From assembly GCA_003427395.1 (NCBI GenBank), contig BFEA01000028.1:2274464-2313156 (forward strand): DNA of 38,693 bases, written 5' to 3'. The stretch's first letter is position 1. The number at the start of each line of letters is the position of its first letter. The stretch comes from Chara braunii (taxonomy: Eukaryota > Streptophyta > Charophyceae > Charales > Characeae). Under the pieces are notes generated by a model, which was not told the origin of the DNA, ran no database searches, and saw only the letters and a program-made list of their open reading frames with translations. The position numbers and the translations under genes were made by a program. Positions 11,071 to 20,880 of this stretch are shown here, in pieces.

Positions 11071-11461
11071 AAAATGAACCAGCACAGGCCTCCTTATTGG
11101 CTGCTGCCGCCAGCCATTACTATTCTGCGACTGCTGACCCCCAAAAGTTGCGGCACCATGCAAGCCACATCTTTGAAAAAATGGCCGGGAAACGTATTGG
11201 TGATGAAAAAAGAAAAGATTAGCTGTAACAAGTGACAGGAATCACATGGTGATTTGTCCGTTAACGAAAAATGAATCATCGCAGGCCTCCTTATTGCCTG
11301 CCGCCGCCAGCCATTACTAAGCTCCGACTACTGACCCCCCAAAGTTGCGGCAGCATGCAAGCCGCATCTTTGAAAACATGGCCGGGAAACGTACTGGTGG
11401 TTAAAAAAGAAAAGATAAGCTGTAACAAGTGACAGATATCACATGGTGATTTGTCCATTAA
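11071..11461. repeat. Two-copy tandem duplication, period about 197 bp
   Basis: Copy 1 starts at about 11071 and copy 2 at about 11268. Shared words include GCAGGCCTCCTTATTG, GCCAGCCATTACTA, AAGTTGCGGCA and CACATGGTGATTTGTCC. Divergence is near 10%. Confidence 0.9.
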
Positions 11462-11849
11462 CTGCTACCCATGGTTGGATTCAACCCTTCAGGTCAGGAA
11501 TGACGTGCTGGAAACCAAACTAGAATACGAGGGGCATTCTGTCGTGGTTGCACGACTCACATGTCAGCGGTTACCACTGACAGTTCAACTGCATTTCATG
11601 CTATACGCGAATCACCGAGGACCTCATCCACAAGGTAAAGAAACATCCTCCCTGCTGCACGATTACCGAAGAACGGCACACGGTGTGCCCACATCAGGTT
11701 GACTGAGTTTTCTTGCAATGCAGTCCAAGTTCATGAACATACTCCACCACACCCATGACGGATGAATGGGTCATTTTACATGCAACGCAAAAGGAGGATG
11801 GATCTGTTTGCAACGTGCAGCTATGCAAAAGGTCGTTAAACTGGTCCGT

Positions 11850-11989
11850 GCTCTTGTATATTGGGTAAATCCCCAACAAAGAACAAGACTTCCTAGCACA
11901 TTCCCAATCAGAAGCACTTGCTCTTGTACATTGGCTAAATCCCCAACGAAGAACAAGACTTCCTACCACATTCCCAATCAGAAGCACGT
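11850..11989. repeat. Two-copy tandem duplication, 70-bp period
   Basis: GCTCTTGTA starts at 11850 and 11920. The copies match through AACAAGACTTCCTA and CACATTCCCAATCAGAAGCAC with a handful of substitutions. Confidence 0.92.
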
Positions 11990-12016
11990 GCCACGTGCAG
12001 CGTGCAGCTATGGTCC

Positions 12017-12108
12017 CAGCCTTTTTCCTAAAAATAGATCAAAATTCATCAAATGTAGTATCTGATCAGTTAAATATCTGATGCGTGTGTGGCCCATTAG
12101 ACAGGACC

Positions 12109-12142
<34 letters not shown>
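12017..12142 (+). pseudogene. U2 snRNA retropseudogene with poly(A)
   Basis: 12046-12085 carries ATCAAATGTAGTATCTG followed by ATCAGTTAAATATCTGAT. These correspond to the conserved U2 stretches around the stem-loop II region (family knowledge: ATCAAGTGTAGTATCTG and ATCAGTTTAATATCTGATA). A weaker match to the upstream GCCTTTTGGCTAAGATCA segment starts at about 12017. The copy stops after GTGTGGCCCATTAGACAGGACCC and goes directly into an A run of about 33 bases (12110-12142), so the Sm site and 3' stem-loops are missing. A 3'-truncated, polyadenylated copy is typical of LINE-mediated retroposition. I did not find a target duplication. Confidence 0.75.
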
Positions 12143-12144
<2 letters not shown>

Positions 12145-12249
12145 AAAGAAAGAAAGGGTACAGTGCTACCATTGAATGTTCTGAAGGCACTGAAGTGAAA
12201 ACATATTATTGATTTATTCTGGACAAGTTTTCTAGCAATGGAGGTTCAA

Positions 12250-12483
12250 CCACCAGTACGTGGCCAAGCTATCGAAGCCAACCCTCCCAGCCCCCTGCGC
12301 ACCAAGTCCTACCAAACCGCCATCGGCAGTTTTTGTTTTCATTTTGGCTGTGGCCTCCAACCAATGCGTGTTTTCATTTTGGCTGTGGCCTCCAACCAAT
12401 GAGGTCCGGTAGGCCGAAGCCCGAATGCCGCGGCGCGCTAACGGGGAAGCGCCGCGGCCAATAGCTGGGCCAAGTACTGGTGG
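12250..12483. mobile_element. MITE family CCACCAGTAC, copy 1 (234 bp)
   Basis: The ends CCACCAGTACGTGGCCAAGC (from 12250) and the inverted right end (to 12483) pair over about 24 bases. The interior is homologous to the copy at 14746-14944. This copy is 35 bp longer because it carries a 35-bp tandem duplication (TTTTCATTTTGGCTGTGGCC occurs twice, near 12336 and 12371). It has no coding capacity. Confidence 0.85.
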
Positions 12484-13480
12484 ATTAATAACTACGCCAG
12501 AAGCAAGATGGCAGGCCCTGAAGCCCCAACTTGACCTCTTTCGGATGCACAAGGATATTGAGCCGGCCATTGCCTCCTTCTGCAGGGACTGGTTGGGGGG
12601 TCAAAAGAGGGGGTTGGATAGCTACAGTGGAACGGAGCGGAGGCAGGGCAGACGGCCAACAGTGGGAGATGGTAGCGTCCAGGGGCGACTGCCTGATTTT
12701 CAACGACTGGACAAGTATGCAACGGGCCTTCCCCATCGGACTTCCCGGATCCCTTCCTGTCGCACCCGCTTGCCCTCGCTTAGATACCGATGGACGCTGA
12801 GAAATGATTGCCTGATCGGTTGCCCCCTGGATTCCCGAACCAAAAACCCAATCTTTTTGCCCCCCCTGTGCCCCTCCGCAGGGCTGCAGCTGCTCTGCAG
12901 GAAACCTCCCCCAGACCACAAAGCTGGAGCTGGGCGCTCAGTCTTCGCATACCCCTTCACAGCTGTATCGACATGAAAGGAGTGCTCGCAGGCCCCTCGA
13001 CAAGGCAACGGCGACCCAAGGCTTCACCTTTTTGGAGATGAGGGAAGGAGCGGGCAGCAACCTGCAGCTCTTAGACGAGGAAGAAGGCGTGCTTACTACT
13101 CTAGCATCACGTTCAATCTGGCGGTGGCCCATAGGGAAACCGAAGAGGCAAGCAGCATTCAAGTCTTCGCCGTCGGGACGACAGTGGGGATAGCCTAGAA
13201 AATCATCTGCGAAGCGGATGTAATGCATCCTTCGGTTCCAATGCATGGAATTCAGATGCGAAGCGTCAGCTCAAACTCTCACGTAAATTTTTGACAAAAG
13301 TTAGCTCAGCTCATAGGCCGTAGGCGGCGTCATGCATCTACACTTTCCATCTTCATATGCTATAGATCCAATACAACTCTCGAGGAATTCGTCCCCGGGT
13401 CATGAAAAAGTGCTGGTAGATGTACAAGTTCACCTTACTGAAATGTAATTGGCATAATCAGCAAGAAACGAACATATGTC
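12484..13480. other. Unassigned sequence
   Basis: Several 90-180 codon frames overlap on both strands, and none has a recognisable domain. A minus-strand frame near 13160-13246 contains the string YIRFADDFL, reminiscent of a reverse-transcriptase catalytic box, but nothing around it supports an RT. Confidence 0.4.
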
Positions 13481-13518
13481 CTGTCTCTTATACACATCTA
13501 GATGTGTATAAGAGACAG
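13481..13518. other. Assembly artefact: Nextera mate-pair junction adapter
   Basis: CTGTCTCTTATACACATCT (13481-13499) is followed immediately by its reverse complement AGATGTGTATAAGAGACAG (13500-13518). These are the Tn5 mosaic ends that form the junction adapter of Nextera mate-pair libraries. This is library sequence, not genome. Confidence 0.97.
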
Positions 13519-13553
13519 GTGCCGCACAGGTCCAAATAGGCCATGACTCCTGT
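13519..13553 (+). other. Misplaced 35-base copy of 5335-5369
   Basis: These 35 bases are identical to 5335-5369 and lie between the adapter and an N gap. That is what the far end of a circularised mate-pair fragment of about 8.1 kb, spanning 5335-13480, would give. They should not be read as genomic sequence at this position. Confidence 0.85.
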
Positions 13554-13838
13554 NNNNNNNNNNNNNNNNNNNNNNNNNNNNNNNNNNNNNNNNNNNNNNN
13601 NNNNNNNNNNNNNNNNNNNNNNNNNNNNNNNNNNNNNNNNNNNNNNNNNNNNNNNNNNNNNNNNNNNNNNNNNNNNNNNNNNNNNNNNNNNNNNNNNNNN
13701 NNNNNNNNNNNNNNNNNNNNNNNNNNNNNNNNNNNNNNNNNNNNNNNNNNNNNNNNNNNNNNNNNNNNNNNNNNNNNNNNNNNNNNNNNNNNNNNNNNNN
13801 NNNNNNNNNNNNNNNNNNNNNNNNNNNNNNNNNNNNNN
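13554..13838. other. Assembly gap (285 N)
   Basis: A run of N, followed by an A run and (GA)n. Confidence 1.
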
Positions 13839-14014
13839 AAAAAAAAAAAAAAAAAAAAGAGAGAGAGAGAGAGAGACAGAAGGGGTTAGCAGGCAAAAAA
13901 TACTAGGACATGCCTATCAGCTGCACAGTTACCCCCACAGATCCCCTGGGGTAGTCGATACTGGCAGTCCATGATTAGATTCTCATCTGAGTCCTCTTTA
14001 TGCATTCAATATAT

Positions 14015-14215
14015 TCATTTGCGATGTTGGACAAGCTTTTCAGCAGGTGAGGTTCGGCACCAGTAGACTGGAGCAACCGGAACTGAAAACAAAGAATTGT
14101 AGTAAATGGAATGCTCCGTAAGCTAAGCTGAGTAATGCACTCGGTACCCAGGTTGAATTGCGAGGTCCCTGGCCTCGTATTTTTCTTTTAAAAAAAATAA
14201 AATAATGATAATAAT
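14015..14215 (+). mobile_element. Retroelement 3' tail related to the LINE at 27 kb
   Basis: TAAGCTGAGTAATG..CTCGGTACCCAGG..GAATTGCGAGGTCCCTGGCCTCG (14121-14177) parallels the terminal part of the LINE at 27.06-27.13 kb (minus strand). It ends in an A-rich stretch at 14190-14215. The upstream CAGCAGGTGAGG..CACCAGTAGA..GGAGC (14041-14076) matches the tail module at 3190-3230 in diverged form. Confidence 0.55.
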
Positions 14216-14454
14216 AATAAAATTATTGACATACAAACAATTTTGAAAGCACGTGCAGATTGCCTGAGAGTTCCCAGATTTCGTCAGATAAGAGGGGTCT
14301 CGTGACAAGCAGGGGGGATATGACCAAGCATTGTCATTAGAAAAGCATCAGCTGTTTTTCCTTTAACAAAAAAAGGAAAAAGACGATCTGGAACAACATG
14401 GAATGAAACCGATAGAACTGCTTATGTTGGCAAAAAGCCTAAAAGAAGAAGGGG

Positions 14455-14495
<41 letters not shown>
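14455..14495. repeat. A41 homopolymer
   Basis: 41 consecutive A. It could be the poly(A) of a retroposed sequence, but neither a recognisable body nor flanking duplications were found. Confidence 0.8.
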
Positions 14496-14498
<3 letters not shown>

Positions 14499-14578
14499 AG
14501 CCTACCACCCAGGCAAACCAAGGGCATCGCAAATAATACATGGCATCGACTGCGGATAAACAGCAACAGAAGCCAGCC

Positions 14579-15060
14579 TATACACATCAGCAACGCACTT
14601 GGCAGCAGCATTCGTTCAACGCACGGCACGATGAGCCAAGGAATGCCCCTGGACGACTCTGCGGTCCACACCCTGTCCTTTTTCTTCAATTACACGCTGC
14701 ACCCTAGACTGCCAAGCATATACACAGATCAGCAACGCACTTCAACCACCAGTACTTGCCCCAGCTATTGATGCCAAGCCGCGAAAACCCCGCCACGCCA
14801 AGTTTTGCCAAGCCACCACCACGTCGTTTCGTTTTTCTTTTGGCTGGCGCCTCCAGCCATTGTGCTCCAGCAGCCCGAAGCCCATCGGTTTGCGGCGTGG
14901 GAACGGGAAACCCCGCGGCCGATGTATGGGCCAAGTACTGGTGGGGTAACAGCAGCATTCGTTCAATGCACAGCACGATGAGCCGAGGAATGCCCATGGA
15001 CGACTCTGCAGTCCACAACCTGTCCTTTTTCTTCACTTGCATTACCCGCTGTCACCAATT
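14579..15060. repeat. Two-copy tandem duplication, about 140 bp; copy 2 interrupted by a MITE
   Basis: Copy 1 is 14579-14718 and copy 2 is 14719-15060. Both run TATACACA..TCAGCAACGCACTT, then CAGCAGCATTCGTTCAA, GCACGATGAGCC, GGACGACTCTGC and CCTGTCCTTTTTCTTCA. In copy 2, 207 bases sit between GCACTT (ends 14742) and CAGCAGC (starts 14950). In copy 1 only GG separates them, so copy 1 is the empty site. Confidence 0.92.
14746..14944. mobile_element. MITE family CCACCAGTAC, copy 2 (199 bp)
   Basis: The inverted ends CCACCAGTACTTG.CCCAGC start at 14746 and end at 14944. Homology to 12250-12483 runs along the whole length, including CGTTTTTCTTTTGGCTGG..CCTCCAGCCA and AACGGGAAACCCCGCGGCC. The empty paralogous site beside it shows that it is a discrete insertion. 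Flanking CAA and GGTAA may be the outermost bases of the element. Confidence 0.9.
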
Positions 15061-15596
15061 TTCACAGACCCTGCCGGTTCTTCAGCTGCGCAACCAAGAC
15101 CACAACTTGGCAAGTTGGCAGTCATCTGATGAGGTGAAGTCTTATCTGTTGTCTACTCTGCCACAATTCTCCGGCATCACAGGCAGCGAAGGCAGAGAGA
15201 CCCTTCTGCTGCAGGCAATATATATATTTTTCCCAAGAAATATTTCATTCTGGACATCTCCTTCGACGGGATTGGAACTGAGGCCAGTATTTCCACAGTT
15301 CCGTTGCTGTCTTCTGCAGGCATCTAGCTGGGCAATTGTCTCAAAAATGACCGGATGTACATTCAAACACAGAAGAACAGGCCCATCCGGTGCTTGGCGG
15401 GCTGCCCACGGTGGTTAGCTACGAATCCTCTTCTCCACCATTTGTCAGAAAAACAGCAGAAACTTTCCGCGTTGTCAATCAGCTGTCCCACTCTTCAGTG
15501 ATGCTTGCCACTGGCACTACTGCCATAATGATTGCTTGCCCTCAAGTTGTGTAGCGAACGAAACGGCGCGTGTGCAGCTGACAGGTACCATAAGTT
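15061..15596. other. 3' flank of the aldolase gene, no separate gene seen
   Basis: Downstream of the minus-strand aldolase stop. It probably contains the 3' UTR; no clear polyadenylation signal was identified. Confidence 0.4.
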
Positions 15597-17444
15597 TTAC
15601 TCTCCAATCTGTGCTCGGAGGCGAACTGCACGTCTTCCCTCCTCTGCAGCTGAAGCTGCCCTTTTTGAGATTTCTGCAAAGTCCCCTGCCATCATGGCTG
15701 CCCGGTCGAAGATCGCATCGGACAAGACGACAGCTACAGCCCCAGCAGTGACGTATGGCTCTATCATGCTTACTGTTATGCCATGAGCAGGGATTAAGGG
15801 CACTTTGCCAAATGGCCTACACATCGCTTTAACAAAGTTCACCCCTCCAACCGCTGTGACAGGGAAGACCTTCACAGCTCGAGCTCCGCTCCTGGTGGCA
15901 TTCATGAGCTCCGTGGGAGTCATGGCACCCGGAATCAGTAGCGCAGGCCCCTCCTTCAGCCATCCAACCAGATGTTCATCCATCCCAGGACTCATGAGGA
16001 ACTTCGCACCCGCTTTAATGACTGAAGCAGCATCCAACATGCCGAGAACTGTCCCCGCACCAATCAAAGCATTAGGATATTCAGCTACCAGAGTATGAAT
16101 GATTTCATCTGCAGCAGGAGTTGTGAGGGGAATTTCCAGCACAGAAACAGATGCATCAAGAGCTGCACGTGCCGCTTGAAGTGCCACATCACTGTCATCT
16201 GCTTTCACACAAGCAATGATTCCAGACGCACGAATCCTCTCGAGGATCGCATCGAGAGCGGCTGCCCCTCGCCGATCCTCATCCTCAGTCAATGAACCTC
16301 TGCTGCTGCTCCTTGTGTCTCCTATGGAATCCCGACCAATTACGCTCAAGGCTGATCTGCCCAACAGCCCACTTGCTCTAGCAGTACTGCGGATGTCAGG
16401 ATCACCAGGTAGCCATCCGGTCGGCTCCTTTCTCAGGACTCCTCGAGGTTTTCGGCCCGGATCCCCGGTTACCGAGTACGGAATCGACTCGACCAAGGGG
16501 CGTGCTATTCCTCTCCTCTCTTCTCCCTCATTCAACACTTCTGGCGAGCAATCTGGGACCTCATCATTCTCCTTGTCATTCGCAGAAGGACTTGGCCTTT
16601 CCATCTTGTACGGCCACCAATTCTCTTCCAGAGGGTTTTCAAAAGCATCCAAAGGGTTTTCAAAAGCATTACAACTGTTAGACCGGTGCTCCGGCTCTTC
16701 ACCTTCTCTGCGCGTCTGCTGGCTGCCGCTTCCATCAAGAGAGACATGAGATGATTGTGAATCCTCATCTGTAACTTTCCACCCCGTCTCTAGTACACGC
16801 CTCACTCCCTCTGCTTGCTGCATCTGCCCTTTCCATATTGTCTCAAGTGCTTCTTGATGGTATTCCTTATACCTTTCCCCCTCGGGGGTGCTCCCTGCCC
16901 ACTCTTCCATATGATGAGGGTAGCTGTTCCCTCCAACATCGCTCCTCGGTTGTCTGAAGCCATGCAGGTGCAGCCTAGCACTGGGAAACACTATGGATCC
17001 AGTCAGAAACCTTCCCACCTTGGTGCAGACTGACTGCCGTGCTCTTCTCACAAGCCGTGGACTCGAATGACAATCCAAGTTCTGGTTCCGGGACGTTTTC
17101 CAGGAGCGTGATGTCCGAGACGACGATGGAAGCAACAATGACGTCGCTCGCACTTCCAACCTGATACCGGCCTGGTGATGGGGGTCAGAAAGATTCAAAG
17201 GCGCCCTGAAACACAAAGGTACCCTGAAACCTTCACAGACTACCGATAAGATCTGGCGGTGATCCCTCGCGATCGAAAATGCACACTGCCCTGCAGTGCA
17301 AGTCTGCACACAGGAGCTGTGTGCCCCGGCATGGGAGGTGGAAAAACATTTTGTCCCCTTCCCCTGAGAAGCAAATGCAGCTGCGTAGCAGTACTTCATA
17401 GATTGTGGGCTGGTGATGGTGTGCATCCTTGCGCACGGGTGCAA
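15597..17444 (-). CDS. KDPG/KHG aldolase-like protein, plant type, with long N-terminal extension
   Basis: A 615-codon uninterrupted frame. Residues ~395-590 (about 15675-16262) form a class I 2-keto-3-deoxy-6-phosphogluconate aldolase (Eda) fold, the enzyme that splits KDPG into pyruvate and glyceraldehyde 3-phosphate in the Entner-Doudoroff pathway. The catalytic Glu is E437 in LEIPLTTP (codon 16134-16136). The Schiff-base Lys is K525 in VKVFPVTAVGG (15870-15872). IGAGTVL, KFLMSPGM and LIPGAMTPTE are also present. Relative to E. coli Eda, the Arg after the catalytic Glu is Thr and PTGG is PAHG, as I recall for plant homologues, so substrate use may differ. Bacterial Eda is only about 213 aa. 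Residues 1-394 match nothing I know: 1-178 are Ser/Arg-rich, and 259-273 hold a tandem AFENPLD repeat. A plastid transit peptide, an unspliced intron or a start at Met179 are all possible. The domain call is firm; the start is not. Confidence 0.85.
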   Translation of the reverse strand: MHPCARMHTITSPQSMKYCYAAAFASQGKGTKCFSTSHAGAHSSCVQTCTAGQCAFSIARDHRQILSVVCEGFRVPLCFRAPLNLSDPHHQAGIRLEVRATSLLLPSSSRTSRSWKTSRNQNLDCHSSPRLVRRARQSVCTKVGRFLTGSIVFPSARLHLHGFRQPRSDVGGNSYPHHMEEWAGSTPEGERYKEYHQEALETIWKGQMQQAEGVRRVLETGWKVTDEDSQSSHVSLDGSGSQQTRREGEEPEHRSNSCNAFENPLDAFENPLEENWWPYKMERPSPSANDKENDEVPDCSPEVLNEGEERRGIARPLVESIPYSVTGDPGRKPRGVLRKEPTGWLPGDPDIRSTARASGLLGRSALSVIGRDSIGDTRSSSRGSLTEDEDRRGAAALDAILERIRASGIIACVKADDSDVALQAARAALDASVSVLEIPLTTPAADEIIHTLVAEYPNALIGAGTVLGMLDAASVIKAGAKFLMSPGMDEHLVGWLKEGPALLIPGAMTPTELMNATRSGARAVKVFPVTAVGGVNFVKAMCRPFGKVPLIPAHGITVSMIEPYVTAGAVAVVLSDAIFDRAAMMAGDFAEISKRAASAAEEGRRAVRLRAQIGE

Positions 17445-19332
17445 GCAGATCAGATCAATATTTGCAACACCTCTCTCGATAACAAGGCAAAAAAGTGAAA
17501 AACTTGTTTTGGTAACAGTGAAAGCAGACGGATATTAATTGTACACTTTATTCTTTTCAAGCTCTTGTCAAAGGATTCCGAGCATGTGCCCCGAGCCAAC
17601 ACCGAGGTTTCGGTGTGAATCTGATCAATGTCGATACAGCGAAACCCCCACAGCCGTCATGCCAATGTAGATGGATGTCCATGCAACAACGTGACGTGCA
17701 TGCCAAAGCCTATACACCTCTGAAGCCCTTAAGTACTTACACACTTAGAGCATTGCTCACACTGGGACTTCTTTTGCCGAAATCTGTTCGTAATTGTCGC
17801 CTGATACATACACAGAAGTACGAGTGTGAGGATGCTCTTATTCTCTTCTTGCCGCCGCACGTATGCTTAATTAATTACAGCTCCCTCCCGCCGCTCTACT
17901 TACAGCACTTGTTTCCCTGCTCCTGCACATCCTTCAATGCAGTTCCATACCTGCAGTGCACATACATAAACCAAACCAGCCGCAGCACCTATGTACAGCC
18001 CCAAGCCACATTAACATACAACGCTCCCCTGCACGGCCCCGCACCCCCCCCCCGGCTGAATATAATATGCAACTTCACCTGCCATGCAGCAATATTTGCA
18101 ACGCCACCTGCCACCGGCCATACAGCAATGTCCACTGTACAAACTACTAGCTATGGACTCTAGCAAAGGACCCTGCAATCAGGAAGGGGACGGATGAAAA
18201 TCACCAAGGAAATCACGGAGCAGGCACTGGAGATTTATAGCGCTGCATCCACAAGAGATAACTCCAACTCCAGGAATGCAGACAAACAGGTCAGATGCGA
18301 ATCGCTGGGTTTGTGGGACTGAGCACCCCAAGCAGCATTGCCCAACTGACAAGTATCTTGCGAATATATAGGACTAGCGGAGGGAGCGATAGGTGCAGAG
18401 AGATGGAGAGTAGATAGAGAAGTACCTGGGAGAAGAAATAGACAGGTACTTAGGGAGATGAAAGAACTAGACGAGGAGGTGATGATGGGTGAAACCAGGA
18501 GGAAAGGGATGGTCAGTGGAGGACGAATTACTGGCAAGGGGCCTTGACGAATCCAACAAAGCTGCGTTTCCTAGTGTCCATGACACTGCCGCAAACCTAC
18601 ACTCACTACTGTCCTTCGGTTTAGAGTGGGGAAAGGCCCTAGTGATAGAAGACAAAGAAAGGGAAGAAGCAACCATATAGATTCTACAGCTATACCTCAG
18701 GTGATTGCTTGCCGACCGCATCCAAGAAACCAGATGAGCGGTCATCAAAGTTCAAGTGGAGAACCGACCACCCACTCACCCCACGGCAGTCGTTTCCCTC
18801 AAGCCACTGGACACCTCAAAGTCCCTGCTTGGCAACTGTAGAAGGGGTTGTGATGGTGAAAGAAGCTATACCAAAGACTTAACACTTGGCGTTCGCACGG
18901 AACGACAAGGAATAGACAACACCAAGTGTACAAGCGCACAAACAAATGTGACAAAAGAGTCAAAAACGCAAACGCAACGCCAACGCCAGTCTGTATTTAC
19001 GCACTCCACGGTGATCTCTCTACTACCTCATCACCTACCAAGCACAACCAACTCGCCAACCATCCAATCAGAGAACTGTATGCTCGCTTGTGTTTCGCCC
19101 CTTCACGCCAAGATGATCTGCATTGCTGAGCAGCCCAACAATTTTTCAAATCTCGAACGCGTTATGGGTTCGAGGAACCAACCAACAACTCACTGCCACC
19201 GCAACCCCTCTCGATCACAGGGGCCAAAACACCAGCAACGTCAATTCACTGACAACACCAACCAGCAAAAGCCAAACCACCCCTAGATGAAAAGAGTCGT
19301 GCCCTCGAGCAGCAGCATCATATATACACCAT
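17445..19332. other. Unassigned 1.9-kb stretch upstream of the aldolase
   Basis: No coding domain or RNA was recognised. It should contain the promoter of the minus-strand aldolase, but I see no convincing TATA element or other motif. Several 60-180 codon frames are without known motifs. Confidence 0.4.
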
Positions 19333-19735
19333 ACTGCTCTGCTCAGAGTTCAGCGCATGTCATTGAGGCCGCACACTCTGCCACACACACCAATCTGCCC
19401 CACACTGCTCTTGTCTCAAGCCCACTGCGGCGAGAGGCATTCGCCACAAAACTAAGCACAAGTGCTGCTCATTCGTGAGGACCACAACGGTTCTCACGCT
19501 CGTTTAGCTCATAGTAACAAACACAGAAACGTTCAACATGTTCCTCTGCTCAGTGTTCAGCGCATGTCATAGGGGCCGCACAAGCGGGCGTCCACACCAA
19601 TCTTCCCCTCACAGCTCGTCTCACGGCCACTGAGTCGAGGCATTTGCCACGTCACTATGCAGAATACCTGTTTGCCAAGACCAGAACTTCCTTCACGCCC
19701 GCTTAGCCTGCAGTACCAAACAAGAAACACCCAAT
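19333..19735. repeat. Two-copy tandem duplication, period about 212 bp
   Basis: TCTGCTCAGAGTTCAGCGCATGTCAT (about 19334) recurs in near-identical form at about 19546. Shared downstream words include GGCCGCACA, CACACCAATCT and GAGGCATT.GCCAC. The copies are about 25% diverged with indels. Confidence 0.75.
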
Positions 19736-19754
19736 CACTTTCTTATTAGATCCC

Positions 19755-20075
19755 TTCCTCGAAAGAACAACAACAAGAAGAACAACAATGGCAACAACAA
19801 CCGCAAAGAGAAGAAGAACAACAACAACAACAACCCAAAACACGACAAAAACCAAAAAAAAAAAGAGAAGAAAAAGAAATGACAAGAAATTCCTCAAAAG
19901 AACAATGACAACAACAATCAATCAAGAGCAGAGCAACAACAACAACAGCAACAAAGAGACAAGAAGAAAACATGAAATGGAATTCCTCAAAAGAACAACA
20001 AGAATGAAGACAAAGAACGAGCAGAGCAAAAAACAACAAAAAGAAAAAGAATGTGAGACGAAGAAGAATTGAATT
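19755..20075. repeat. A-rich (CAA)n/(GAA)n low-complexity tract
   Basis: CAA, GAA and AAG triplets with A runs. TTCCTCAAAAGAACAA occurs twice (19889, 19981). The long Thr/Lys and Val/Leu frames here are composition effects. Confidence 0.85.
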
Positions 20076-20084
20076 GAATCTTAC

Positions 20085-20325
20085 GCTTCTCATGACGATC
20101 CCAAGAATCGAACACGTCCTCCCGGTCAGGAGGCTGGCACTCAACCAAACGGCTAAGTGGACTGGGGTGAAAGTTAAGCCCCAAGATGAGCACTTAACCC
20201 CACCCCAGCACAGGTACTCGTTTTTCCCCGTGACCCGGTGTACCCAGTCACACACACCCAACACAGGCGTCGATGCAGCCACCACACAATGTACGACCTC
20301 ATTGCTGGTTGCTACGCAGCTAAGA
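20085..20325 (-). mobile_element. tRNA-like SINE-family repeat, copy 1
   Basis: On the minus strand, 20095-20162 contains TTAGCCGTTTGGTTGAG (A-box-like). A CCTCC/GGAGG anticodon-like stem follows, then GTGTTCGATTC (B-box-like). The remaining ~160 bases, toward higher coordinates, match the copy at 20640-20880, with shared words such as GACGCAGCC or GATGCAGCC, CACACAATG and CTGGTTGCTACGC. The Pol III-type boxes sit near one end, but the exact element ends are unclear. Confidence 0.55.
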
Positions 20326-20333
20326 GTTGAAGA

Positions 20334-20342
20334 AACAACAGC

Positions 20343-20380
<38 letters not shown>

Positions 20381-20382
20381 CG
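20334..20382. repeat. (CAA)n microsatellite
   Basis: About 16 CAA triplets directly abutting the SINE-like copy. Confidence 0.9.
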
Positions 20383-20639
20383 AGAAGAAGAAATGAAACG
20401 AAACGGAAGTAACGAGGTCAATCACCACGTCTCCATTGACGTTACACAATCCAAGTTGACAACCTCACGGACATAGCCAATGCTCTAAGGGCTCCCAATC
20501 CTCGACGGGTTTCCGCTGGTTGCGCCCCAGCACGTATCAAGAGGCGACCTCTCTCCCGCATCCACAAGAGCATTCCACCCTGAGCAAAGAGAAAGAAGAA
20601 GACGAAGAGAAGAAAAAGAAGAAGAAGAATTGCATTCCA

Positions 20640-20880
20640 TCCATGATTCGATCTCAAGGACCGAACGCACGTACCTCCCACACGGGAGTCGAAACGCTCA
20701 ACCGAACGGCTAAGCTGACTGAGGTGCAGGTTAAGCTCCAAGACAAAAACTACTTAACCCCACCCGAAAACGGATTTCGCAGTGTACTCAGTCACACTCA
20801 CAACAGACCCGATGACCGACACAGGCTGTCGACGCAGCCAACACACAATGCGTCTCCGCACTGCTGGTTGCTACGCTAGC
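20640..20880 (-). mobile_element. tRNA-like SINE-family repeat, copy 2
   Basis: On the minus strand TAGCCGTTCGGTTGAGCG (A-box-like, about 20697-20715) is followed by GTGCGTTCGGTCC (B-box-like, about 20667-20680). It is aligned end to end with copy 1 at 20085-20325. A third, truncated copy (CGTGTTCGGTCCTCGAGATC on the minus strand) lies at 20895-20945. Confidence 0.55.

Noticed and set aside
12938-13246. YIRFADDFL string on the minus strand, like a group II intron or LINE reverse-transcriptase catalytic box
   Set aside because: No other RT motif before or after it, and the surrounding peptide does not resemble any RT.
14363-15042. Two similar minus-strand peptides containing KKKDR.WTAESS.GIP
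   Set aside because: They arise from the two copies of the 140-bp tandem repeat, and no other coding evidence is present.
19788-20072. Thr/Lys-rich 94-codon frame and its Val/Leu-rich antisense partners
   Set aside because: Products of the CAA/GAA low-complexity tract.
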